NCBI GenBank assembly: GCA_018816605.1 | Contig: JAHIVS010000534.1 | Location: forward strand, 1-10,394 | DNA: 10,394 nt | Direction: 5' to 3' | Origin: Pseudomonadota bacterium | GTDB lineage: Bacteria > Desulfobacterota > Desulfobacteria > Desulfobacterales > Desulfobacteraceae | Part shown: in pieces, positions 1 through 6,605 of the stretch | Layout: the number at the start of each line of letters is the position of its first letter | Numbering within the stretch: the first letter of the stretch is position 1 | The notes under the pieces: model-generated | What the model was told of the DNA's origin: nothing | Seen by the model: only the letters and a program-made list of their open reading frames with translations | The model's database searches: none | Translations under genes and position numbers: made by a program

Positions 1-196
1 CATCCATTCCAAGCGCTGCCATTCTCAGGAACTTTCTTGGATCCATGCCTTCTAAACCGGTTGCAGGACAACCAGATGCACATGCGCCACATGTCAGGCA
101 TGCATTCAGATTTCCGCCATCCGGCAAAAGCTTCATCACCTTGTCTTTAAAGACGCTCTTTCTCGCGCCGCCGATTTTAATAGCTGTATCGCTCAT
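1..196 (-). CDS. HdrC-like 4Fe-4S ferredoxin-type protein, 5' part only
   Basis: Only the first 65 codons lie in the window; the gene runs off the left edge. The visible N-terminus has a complete [4Fe-4S] motif of the form CxxCxxCxxxCP (CLTCGACASGCPATG), starting near residue 33. It is followed by a GMDPRKFLRMAALG stretch that resembles the N-terminal half of heterodisulfide reductase subunit C-type proteins, which pass electrons between flavin or Fe-S partners and a cysteine-rich HdrB/HdrD-type subunit. The ATG is well supported: a GAGGAG Shine-Dalgarno sits 8 nt upstream and an in-frame TGA lies just before it, so no longer start exists. It is divergent from hrpA across 175 bp. The second cluster motif and any fused domain are outside the window, so HdrC-like is a family-level call. 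Other dicluster ferredoxin-like electron carriers in sulfate reducers begin similarly. Confidence 0.8.
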   Translation of the reverse strand, partial: MSDTAIKIGGARKSVFKDKVMKLLPDGGNLNACLTCGACASGCPATGLEGMDPRKFLRMAALGMD

Positions 197-204
197 GCTA
201 TTGT

Positions 205-210
205 CTCCTC
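205..210 (-). promoter_or_regulatory. Shine-Dalgarno of the HdrC-like gene
   Basis: On the minus strand this reads GAGGAG, 8 nt before the ATG at 194-196. Together with the in-frame TGA just upstream it fixes the start. Confidence 0.75.
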
Positions 211-253
211 AGTCGATATCAATTTTAGAGTAATTTCTCTACGTTATCGTATG

Positions 254-271
254 GTTCCTATTTTTTGGAAC
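254..271. promoter_or_regulatory. inverted repeat GTTCC-N8-GGAAC in a divergent promoter region
   Basis: A perfect 5-bp inverted repeat (254-258 and 267-271) with an 8-nt T/A-rich spacer lies between the divergently transcribed HdrC-like gene and hrpA. Its half-site centres are about one DNA helical turn apart and it falls upstream of the HdrC-like start, so a dimeric regulator could bind here. A chance palindrome of this length is also possible. The arms are short, and the regulator, if any, is unknown. Confidence 0.25.
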
Positions 272-334
272 AGTGTTCGTTGTCTCTTATTCCATCATTT
301 CTGTCAACTAAATTTTAAACAGACCATTCAAAAT

Positions 335-362
335 TTGACTTTTTTAAACTATTAGTTACTAT
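335..362 (+). promoter_or_regulatory. hrpA: candidate sigma70-type promoter of hrpA
   Basis: TTGACT (335-340) matches five of six bases of the -35 consensus. After a 16-bp AT-rich spacer comes TACTAT (357-362), a four-of-six match to the -10 box. Transcription would start around 367-370, only a few bases before the hrpA ATG at 372. No Shine-Dalgarno is visible before that ATG, so the message could be nearly leaderless. The match is by eye only. Confidence 0.4.
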
Positions 363-371
363 TCTTACGCT

Positions 372-3300
372 ATGAATGAATCCAAAACAACAAAAAAGAC
401 TTGGAAAAAACCTGGGTATTCCATAAAAGAAAAACAGCAGCGCCTGGCTTTCAAACCCACCCCCATTACCTTTAATCCGGATCTGCCCATCACCCGAAAA
501 AAAGATGACATCATCTCAGCCATAAACACCCACTCGGTTGTTATCATTTCAGGAGAGACCGGCTCTGATAAAACCACCCAGATACCCAAGTTCTGTCTTG
601 AAGCAGGCAGAGGCATCAATGGATTGATCGGGTGTACCCAGCCCCGCCGTATTGCAGCGATCACTGTTGCAAAAAGGATTGCCGAAGAGCTCAATGAGCC
701 CATTGGCCAGTCAGTGGGGTATAAAATCAGGTTTGATGATACCACAAACCGCCAAGGGTATATAAAAATGATGACCGACGGTATCCTCCTTGCCGAAACC
801 CAAACCGACCGGTTTTTAACAGCCTATGACACCCTTATTGTGGATGAAGCACATGAAAGAAGCCTGAACATTGATTTTACCCTGGGTATTTTACGTCGCC
901 TGGTCAAACAGAGAAAAGATCTCAAGCTGATTATCACCTCAGCCACCATTGATACGGATAAATTTTCCAAGGCCTTTGACAATGCCCCCATCATTGAAGT
1001 GTCCGGGCGGATGTTCCCTGTGGAGACAGTGTACCGACCGGTTCTGACAAAGGAAGAGGAAAACGGGTCCATTGAAGACCAGGGATATGTTGAGGCCGCA
1101 GCAGATGCGGTAAGCCTGCTGGTTTCCCAGTCCAGATCCGGTGATATCCTGGTCTTCATGCCCACGGAACAGGACATTGGGGAAACCATGGAGCTGATCC
1201 GTGGCAGACACCTTTCCGGAATAACGGTTCTGCCACTGTTTGCAAGGTTGTCCGCGGGGGATCAGTCCAGAATCTTTTCCCGGCAGGTCGGCAGAAAAGT
1301 CATCATTGCCACCAATGTTGCAGAAACCTCTTTAACCATACCAGGGATCAGATATGTGGTGGACACGGGACTTGCCAGAATCCCCAGTTATTCCCCCCGG
1401 ACACGGACAACTGCCCTGCCCGTCAGTCCCATCTCCCAATCTTCTGCAAACCAGAGGCTGGGACGATGCGGAAGGGTTGAAAACGGAACCTGTATACGGC
1501 TCTTTGATGAAGATGATTTTGGAGCAAGACCTTTTTTTACCACTCCTGAAATTTTAAGAAGCAACCTTGCAGAAGTTATTTTAAGAATGATCTCCCTGAA
1601 TCTCGGGGATGTGTCAACCTTTCCCTTTATTGATGCCCCTTCGCCCAAAAGCATTCAGGATGGGTTTAACACCCTGATAGAACTTAGCGCGATTAAAGAA
1701 AAAGAACTCAAAAACAAAAAAACTCAAAAAAAAGGATACACCCTCACTGCGATGGGACGGATCATGGCAAAGCTGCCGGTTGATCCCAAACTATCCCGGA
1801 TTTTAATTGATGCTAACGTTAATGGGTGCCTTGAAGAAGCAGCCATTATTACCACGGCACTTGCAGTTTCCGATCCACGGCAGAGGCCTGCTGAAAAAGC
1901 CCAGGCAGCGGACCAGAAACATGCCCTGTTCAAGGACCCCAGCTCTGATTTTGTTACCCTTTTAAATATCTGGAACGCGGTCAAAGCAGCTCAAAAAAAT
2001 CTGAATTCCCGGTCAAAACTTAAAAAATACTGCCAGGACCATTATCTTTCTTTCAAGCGCCTGAGGGAATGGAATGACATTCATGATCAGATCCTTAAAA
2101 TCCTCAGGGAACACGGCATTCAAGGACAAAAAAAACTTGATCCTCAAACCGGAACAAAGGGAATGAAGGCCAAAGCCTTTGATATTGGCGGCCCCTTGTA
2201 CATTGCTCTTCATAAATCCCTCTTATCCGGGTACCTTGCCAACATTGCCCATAAAAAAGAAAAAAATTATTTTACTGCTGCAAAGGGACAGCAGGTTATG
2301 ATTTTTCCGGGTTCAGGCCTCTTTAATGCCGCGGGAAACTGGATTGTTGCAGCAGAATTTGTCAAAACCAGCCAGGTTTTTGCCAGAACCGTTGCCAACA
2401 TTGATCCAGAATGGCTGGAAGCCATTGGAAAGGCTCTGTGCACCCATACCTATTCAGACCCCCATTGGGAAAAAAAACGGGGAGAGGTGATGGCAAGCCA
2501 GCAGGTATCCCTGTTCGGCCTGATCATTGTCTCCGGCCGGAAAGTGGCCTATGGCCGAGTCCATCCCCAGGAGGCAGGAGAGATCTTCATCCGCCACGCC
2601 CTGGTCCAGGGGGAAATCCATCCGCCCTTGAAGTTCATGGAGCATAATCAGCGATTGATTGAACAACTGGAAGATCTGGAAAACAAAACCCGGAAAAAAG
2701 ATATTCTGGCATCGGAAGAAGAAATCCATGCCTTTTATCTGTCCCGGCTGCCCAGACCCTTTTTTGATATCAGCACCTTTAAAAAATTTCTCAAGGACCG
2801 GAAGGATGACACGTTTTTGCGCATGACGCTTTCCGACCTTCAACGCTCCCGGGTGGATGACCGGCAACTTTCCCTGTTCCCGGATACCCTTGCCATGGAG
2901 CAGGGCAATTTTGCCCTGGAATATGAATTTAACCCCGGGGCTGCCACGGACGGGGTCACCCTGAAGGTGCCGGCGGATTCGGCAGCCCTTGTGTCAAAAC
3001 ACAGCGTGGACAAGCTGGTGCCGGGATTGTTCGAGGAAAAAATCGCCGCCCTGATCAAAAATCTGCCCAAGCGCCACCGCATCCGTCTGGTACCGGTCCA
3101 GGAAACAGCCGCCCTCATTGCAAGGCAGTTGCCCAAGGACGACAAACCCCTGTTCACACTTCTTTCTTGTTTTATCCGGGAAAAATTTAATTTCACCATC
3201 CCGGCAAACCTTTGGTCCGAAGAAAACCTGCCCGACCACTTGAAGATGCGGATTTCCATTCGGGATGAAAAAAACAGGGAAATAAAATCCATGCGGGATC

Positions 3301-4268
3301 TGTCCATCCTGGGCCAGTTCGCATCCCAACGCCCCAATAAAAACGCGGCCTTTGAACAGGCCTGCAAAACCCATGAACGGACAGGGATCAAGGACTGGTC
3401 CTTTCCCGACCTCGGGCCGTTTATGGATATCACCGGGGAGGACGGGTTTGTTCAGAAAGCATACCAGGGCCTGACCATTGACGCCGACGGCCAAAGCCTG
3501 TCCCTGGGGCTGTTTAAATCCAGACAGACCGCCCTGGAAAACCATGTCAAGGGAATCGGCCACCTGTTTGAACTCACCTTTCCGGAAGATTTCAAAGCCA
3601 TGAAAAAAGATATCCGGACCGCCCCAGGCTTAAAGCAGATTGCGCCCTATTTCAACGGAACTGCCCAATTCCAGAAACAGATCTTCCAGTCCATTGTAAA
3701 GGATTTGTTTGAAAAGGATCTGCGCACCAAAACCGATTTTCTGGCCCATGCAGATAAAACGCTCCCGACCCTATACACCCGAACCCAGGAAACCCTGAAG
3801 ACGATTCTTTCCGTGGGCAGGCAATATGAAATCTGTTTTTCACTGATCCAGAAATTGTCCCTTCAATACCAGAAAAGCCCGGCCGCCTTTGAGATGCTCA
3901 CCCAGTTGTTCCATGAACTCAAAAACCTGGTGCCCCCCCATTTTCTGGAATTGTACGCCCTGGACCGTGTGGCCCAGCTTGTCCGCTACCTTGCCTGCAT
4001 CCGCATCCGTGCCCAGCGGGCCGTGGACAACCCCGTCAAAGAAGGCAAAAAAGCCCTGCTCATAACCCCCTTTGACCGCAAGCTGAATACCCTTGTCTCT
4101 TCTCTGTCTGAAACCTCTTCCCAGGAGAGGGCCCAGGCCGTGGAATCCTTTTACTGGCTGCTGGAAGAATATAAGATTTCCGTTTTTGCCCAGGAATTAA
4201 AAACCGATGGTAAAATATCCGCTAAAAAATTGGACAAAGAATTCAGTACCATTTCAACCATGATTTAG
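372..4268 (+). CDS. hrpA: ATP-dependent RNA helicase HrpA (DEAH-box)
   Basis: This 1298-residue protein matches the length of E. coli HrpA (about 1300). HrpA is a cytoplasmic SF2 DEAH-box 3'-5' helicase linked in E. coli to mRNA processing and rescue of stalled or collided ribosomes. Visible motifs are Walker A (GETGSDKTT, 61-69), Ia (TQPRR, 89-93), II (DEAH, 158-161), III (SAT, 190-192), V (TNVAETSLT, from 314) and VI (QRLGRCGR, 361-368). The HA2 region starts near 458 (LTAMGRIMAKLPVDPKLSR). An OB-fold region follows near 600-700, and the long C-terminal half corresponds to the HrpA-specific DUF3418 domain. The NQRxGRCGRV version of motif VI is typical of HrpA rather than HrpB. Residue 66 of Walker A is Asp (codon GAT, 567-569) where Gly is expected. 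An in-frame TAA at 345-347 and no other start make ATG 372 the only reasonable start, though it lacks a Shine-Dalgarno. The stop overlaps the convergent small gene by 4 bp. Confidence 0.96.
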   Translation: MNESKTTKKTWKKPGYSIKEKQQRLAFKPTPITFNPDLPITRKKDDIISAINTHSVVIISGETGSDKTTQIPKFCLEAGRGINGLIGCTQPRRIAAITVAKRIAEELNEPIGQSVGYKIRFDDTTNRQGYIKMMTDGILLAETQTDRFLTAYDTLIVDEAHERSLNIDFTLGILRRLVKQRKDLKLIITSATIDTDKFSKAFDNAPIIEVSGRMFPVETVYRPVLTKEEENGSIEDQGYVEAAADAVSLLVSQSRSGDILVFMPTEQDIGETMELIRGRHLSGITVLPLFARLSAGDQSRIFSRQVGRKVIIATNVAETSLTIPGIRYVVDTGLARIPSYSPRTRTTALPVSPISQSSANQRLGRCGRVENGTCIRLFDEDDFGARPFFTTPEILRSNLAEVILRMISLNLGDVSTFPFIDAPSPKSIQDGFNTLIELSAIKEKELKNKKTQKKGYTLTAMGRIMAKLPVDPKLSRILIDANVNGCLEEAAIITTALAVSDPRQRPAEKAQAADQKHALFKDPSSDFVTLLNIWNAVKAAQKNLNSRSKLKKYCQDHYLSFKRLREWNDIHDQILKILREHGIQGQKKLDPQTGTKGMKAKAFDIGGPLYIALHKSLLSGYLANIAHKKEKNYFTAAKGQQVMIFPGSGLFNAAGNWIVAAEFVKTSQVFARTVANIDPEWLEAIGKALCTHTYSDPHWEKKRGEVMASQQVSLFGLIIVSGRKVAYGRVHPQEAGEIFIRHALVQGEIHPPLKFMEHNQRLIEQLEDLENKTRKKDILASEEEIHAFYLSRLPRPFFDISTFKKFLKDRKDDTFLRMTLSDLQRSRVDDRQLSLFPDTLAMEQGNFALEYEFNPGAATDGVTLKVPADSAALVSKHSVDKLVPGLFEEKIAALIKNLPKRHRIRLVPVQETAALIARQLPKDDKPLFTLLSCFIREKFNFTIPANLWSEENLPDHLKMRISIRDEKNREIKSMRDLSILGQFASQRPNKNAAFEQACKTHERTGIKDWSFPDLGPFMDITGEDGFVQKAYQGLTIDADGQSLSLGLFKSRQTALENHVKGIGHLFELTFPEDFKAMKKDIRTAPGLKQIAPYFNGTAQFQKQIFQSIVKDLFEKDLRTKTDFLAHADKTLPTLYTRTQETLKTILSVGRQYEICFSLIQKLSLQYQKSPAAFEMLTQLFHELKNLVPPHFLELYALDRVAQLVRYLACIRIRAQRAVDNPVKEGKKALLITPFDRKLNTLVSSLSETSSQERAQAVESFYWLLEEYKISVFAQELKTDGKISAKKLDKEFSTISTMI

Positions 4269-4522
4269 GGAACCCGGGTCCCTTTCAACCGCATACGGAC
4301 CTGGGCTTCCAGATGCCCGGTCACAAGTGCAAGCGCCCGGCTTTCAGCCACAGGGCCTGAGTTGTTCCAGCCGTTTCTCAAGGCTTCCTTCTTTTTCTCC
4401 CTGAAAAGGGCAACGGAATCCACCAGGGACTTCCAGGCAAACAGCTTTTGAAGGATATGCCGTTCCTCTGAACTCAGGGTTTCGGTGTCTATGGTTTCTC
4501 CGGTGCTGACAATGATGATCAT
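4265..4522 (-). CDS. small uncharacterised protein (85 aa)
   Basis: I do not recognise this family. The 85-residue product begins with a short hydrophobic stretch (MIIIVSTGE). The rest is charged and looks largely helical (for example LSSEERHILQKLFAWKSLVD and LFREKKKEALRNGW), with a basic C-terminus. It has no Cys motif, no membrane segment and no clear signal peptide, so it is probably cytoplasmic. The ATG at 4520-4522 has only a weak purine-rich upstream site (AGGCG, about 7 nt away). In favour of a real gene, it fills the gap between hrpA and the next plus-strand gene and shares four bases with the hrpA stop, as in tightly packed convergent pairs. It also has its own AT-rich upstream region. 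Against it are its short length and weak ribosome binding site. Confidence 0.55.
   Translation of the reverse strand: MIIIVSTGETIDTETLSSEERHILQKLFAWKSLVDSVALFREKKKEALRNGWNNSGPVAESRALALVTGHLEAQVRMRLKGTRVP
4267..4285 (+). terminator. possible weak terminator hairpin at the hrpA stop
   Basis: AGGGA (4267-4271) and TCCCT (4279-4283) form a 5-bp stem around a 7-nt ACCCGGG loop, and two further Ts follow. The stem starts inside the hrpA stop codon and also lies within the last codons of the convergent small gene. The T-tract is too short for a convincing intrinsic terminator. Confidence 0.25.
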
Positions 4523-4675
4523 TTAAATCGCCTGTTAATAAAAGTGAAAATGCTTTAAAATTTTAAGATATAGCAGATATGATCCTTATCCGGAAGTTAA
4601 GATTTAAACGTGTCCCCTTGAAACCCCCACCCGGAATGCTTAGGGTTGAAGATAATTATAATTTTGAGAATAAGG
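4523..4675. promoter_or_regulatory. AT-rich divergent intergenic region upstream of ccdA
   Basis: This 153-bp gap separates the start of the small minus-strand gene from the ccdA start and should carry both promoters. On the plus strand, TTGAAA (4618-4623), a 17-bp spacer and TAGGGT (4641-4646) make a weak sigma70-like candidate. On the minus strand, TATATC near 4573-4568 could be a -10 box. TTAAAATTTTAA (4555-4566) is a perfect 12-bp AT palindrome between them. None of these is strong. Confidence 0.3.
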
Positions 4676-5383
4676 ATGTCATTCGTGTTTACTGAAACCA
4701 TTACATTCCCGGCCGCCTTTATTGCCGGACTGCTCTCTTTTCTTTCTCCCTGCGTTCTGCCCCTGATACCGGCCTATTTTTCCTTTATCACGGGTCTTTC
4801 CGTGGATGAGATGACCGCTGACACCAAGGGAATCCGCCAGAAGGTGATCCTGTCCACCCTGGCCTATGTGGCAGGGTTTTCCTCTATTTTCATCCTGTTC
4901 GGGGCATCGGCCTCCTTTCTCGGGGGCCTGGCGGCTCAATATTCCTGGGTAATCCGTTATCTGGGGGGTTCCATTGTGCTGGTGTTCGGCCTCCATCTTC
5001 TGGGACTGATCAATATCAGCGGATTCCAGTTTGAAAAAAGGTTCCATGTCAAGAAAAAACCTGTCCATCTGCTGGGAACCTTTGTCATCGGAATGGCATT
5101 CGGCGCCGGCTGGACCCCCTGCATCGGACCGCTTCTGGGCAGCATCCTCATTGTGGCCGGCAACCAGGAGACCATCCTCAAAGGCGTGTCTTTGCTGGCA
5201 GTCTATTCTGGGGGCCTTGCCCTTCCCTTTATCCTGATTTCCGTGTTTATCAATTCCATGCTCGCCTTCCTGAAGCGGGCAACCCGGTTGATCGGGATCA
5301 TCAACAAAATCGCCGGCATCCTGCTCATCAGCATCGGGCTTCTGCTCATATTTGACAAGTTCAAACTGCTGGCCGTCCTTTAG
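4676..5383 (+). CDS. ccdA: cytochrome c biogenesis protein CcdA / DsbD-like thiol-disulfide transporter
   Basis: This 235-residue polytopic inner-membrane protein belongs to the CcdA/DsbD transmembrane family. The family carries reducing equivalents from cytoplasmic thioredoxin across the membrane to periplasmic thiol proteins, for haem c attachment or disulfide reduction. The two redox cysteines are present: Cys26 in TM1 (FLSPCVLPLIPAYFSF) and Cys149 in TM4 (FGAGWTPCIGPLLGS). They lie in the symmetric PC-containing motifs of the two pseudo-repeats, and about six membrane segments are visible. ATG 4676 is preferred over the in-frame TTG at 4646 because the family begins shortly before TM1 and a GAGA site lies 6 nt upstream; the TTG would add a short basic-hydrophobic extension. 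No periplasmic thioredoxin-like partner is encoded nearby, so the recipient is unknown. The MFS gene follows after 17 bp. Confidence 0.9.
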   Translation: MSFVFTETITFPAAFIAGLLSFLSPCVLPLIPAYFSFITGLSVDEMTADTKGIRQKVILSTLAYVAGFSSIFILFGASASFLGGLAAQYSWVIRYLGGSIVLVFGLHLLGLINISGFQFEKRFHVKKKPVHLLGTFVIGMAFGAGWTPCIGPLLGSILIVAGNQETILKGVSLLAVYSGGLALPFILISVFINSMLAFLKRATRLIGIINKIAGILLISIGLLLIFDKFKLLAVL

Positions 5384-5400
5384 CCGGAATACGCTTTCCC

Positions 5401-6591
5401 ATGCAAGAGCATCCCAGGCATTTTTTTGGTATTATCGGGATTACCACCTTCACCAAGCTGTTGATGAACATCGCCAGGAGAATGGTCTACCCCTTTGCCC
5501 CGGAATTTGCCCGGGGACTTTCCGTGGACCTGTCGGCCATCACATCCGTCATTGCCATGAACCAGGCCACGGCCATCCTGGGACCGGTGGGGGCCTCCTT
5601 TGCCGACCGGTACGGGTATAAGCTGCTCATGCTCTGGGCCTTAGGGTTTTTGACCATCGGCACCTTTGCAGCCGGATTTATCCCTTTGTATTCGGTCCTG
5701 GTCGTCTGCCTGTTTCTGGCAGGCTTGAGCAAAAGTATTTTTGACCCCAGCCTCCAGGCCTTTCTCGGCAGCTTTGTTCCCTTTGAACACCGGGGCAAAA
5801 TCATCGGCATCACCGAACTTGCCTGGGCAGGTTCCACCCTTGGGGGCATCCCCATGGCAGGCCTTCTCATCCAACGCTTTTCCTGGCAAACCCCTTTCTG
5901 GATAATGGGTCTGCTCTCGCTGATCTGCTTTGGCCTGATCTTAAAATTCATGCCCAAAGACCCTTTGAAAAAGAAAAACTCCCGGACAGCCCCGTCCCCC
6001 TTTGGGTCCAATTGGAAAACCATTGTCCGAAACCGACAGGTTCTGGGGATCCTCCTGTTTTCTTTTTTCATGTCCCTGGCCAGTGACAATTTATTTGTCA
6101 TCTATGGTGCCTGGCTGGAGCAATCCTATGGCCTCTCCCTCACTGCCATCGGCTTGAGCACCATTTTGATCGGCATTGCAGAGCTGCTGGGAGAAGGATT
6201 TACCGTCCTTTTTTCAGACCGGATCGGCCTGAAACGCAGCATCCTCATCGGCACAGGACTTTGCACCCTTGCCTATTTTCTTCTGCCGGCCCTGGACACG
6301 GGTCTTTTCTTTGTACTGACCGGGCTGTTTCTGGTTTTTTTATCCTTTGAATTCACCATTGTCACGGCCATGAGCCTGACCACGGAATTGGTGCCAGATT
6401 TGCGGGCTTCGACCATGTCCGCCTTTTATGCCATCGGCGGTCTGGGCCGGGTGGCCGGTGCCTTTGCCGGCGGCATGCTCTGGTCCTCATCGGGACTTGC
6501 CGGCATCAGCCTTGTCTCGGGCGGATGCACGCTCATGGCCCTGGTGTGTGCGCTTGTCGGTTTTTCCCGTTCAAAAAAACGGGCTCAATAA
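5401..6591 (+). CDS. MFS transporter, substrate unknown
   Basis: This 396-residue protein has the length and hydrophobic pattern of a 12-TM major facilitator superfamily transporter of the inner membrane. The loop between TM2 and TM3 carries motif A (GASFADRYGYK, residues 64-74, with Asp69 and Arg70). An equivalent DRIGLKR sits in the matching loop of the C-terminal half (Asp273, Arg274), and a Lys-rich central loop near 180-195 separates the two six-helix halves. This organisation resembles drug:proton antiporter-type efflux members, but no substrate can be read from the sequence. The start lies 17 bp after ccdA with a poor Shine-Dalgarno (CGGAA, 11 nt upstream), so expression may depend on coupling to ccdA. 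It converges on gltS with a 6-bp gap. A link to thiol or cytochrome chemistry is suggested only by its position after ccdA. Confidence 0.9.
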   Translation: MQEHPRHFFGIIGITTFTKLLMNIARRMVYPFAPEFARGLSVDLSAITSVIAMNQATAILGPVGASFADRYGYKLLMLWALGFLTIGTFAAGFIPLYSVLVVCLFLAGLSKSIFDPSLQAFLGSFVPFEHRGKIIGITELAWAGSTLGGIPMAGLLIQRFSWQTPFWIMGLLSLICFGLILKFMPKDPLKKKNSRTAPSPFGSNWKTIVRNRQVLGILLFSFFMSLASDNLFVIYGAWLEQSYGLSLTAIGLSTILIGIAELLGEGFTVLFSDRIGLKRSILIGTGLCTLAYFLLPALDTGLFFVLTGLFLVFLSFEFTIVTAMSLTTELVPDLRASTMSAFYAIGGLGRVAGAFAGGMLWSSSGLAGISLVSGGCTLMALVCALVGFSRSKKRAQ

Positions 6592-6605
6592 ATGGGGCTA
6601 TCCCC
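6566..6605. terminator. two short hairpins at the MFS/gltS convergent junction
   Basis: CCCGTT (6566-6571) pairs with AACGGG (6578-6583) across a 6-nt loop inside the last MFS codons. GGGG (6594-6597) pairs with CCCC (6602-6605) across CTAT, spanning the 6-bp gap and the gltS stop. Neither is followed by a clear run of Ts on either strand, so bidirectional termination is possible but not shown. Confidence 0.25.

Noticed and set aside
45..233. A 62-codon plus-strand frame at the left edge
   Set aside because: It is antisense to the HdrC-like gene, whose Fe-S motif and Shine-Dalgarno are convincing.
2840..3563. Two long antisense reading frames (197 and 189 codons) opposite the second half of hrpA
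   Set aside because: They overlap each other in different frames and lie wholly inside a well-supported hrpA coding region. Their products are low-complexity-like with no recognisable domain, as expected for shadows of GC-rich codons.
4555..4566. TTAAAATTTTAA palindrome as an operator
   Set aside because: A 12-bp pure-AT palindrome is easily found by chance in an AT-rich promoter gap, so it is kept only as a note within that region.
4646..4675. TTG at 4646 as the ccdA start
   Set aside because: It adds ten residues (MKIIIILRIR) before the usual family start and has no spaced Shine-Dalgarno. ATG 4676 fits TM1 and has a nearby purine-rich site.
5487..6101. A 204-codon minus-strand frame opposite the MFS gene
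   Set aside because: It is antisense to a clear 12-TM transporter, has no ribosome binding site of note, and gives a basic, motif-free product.
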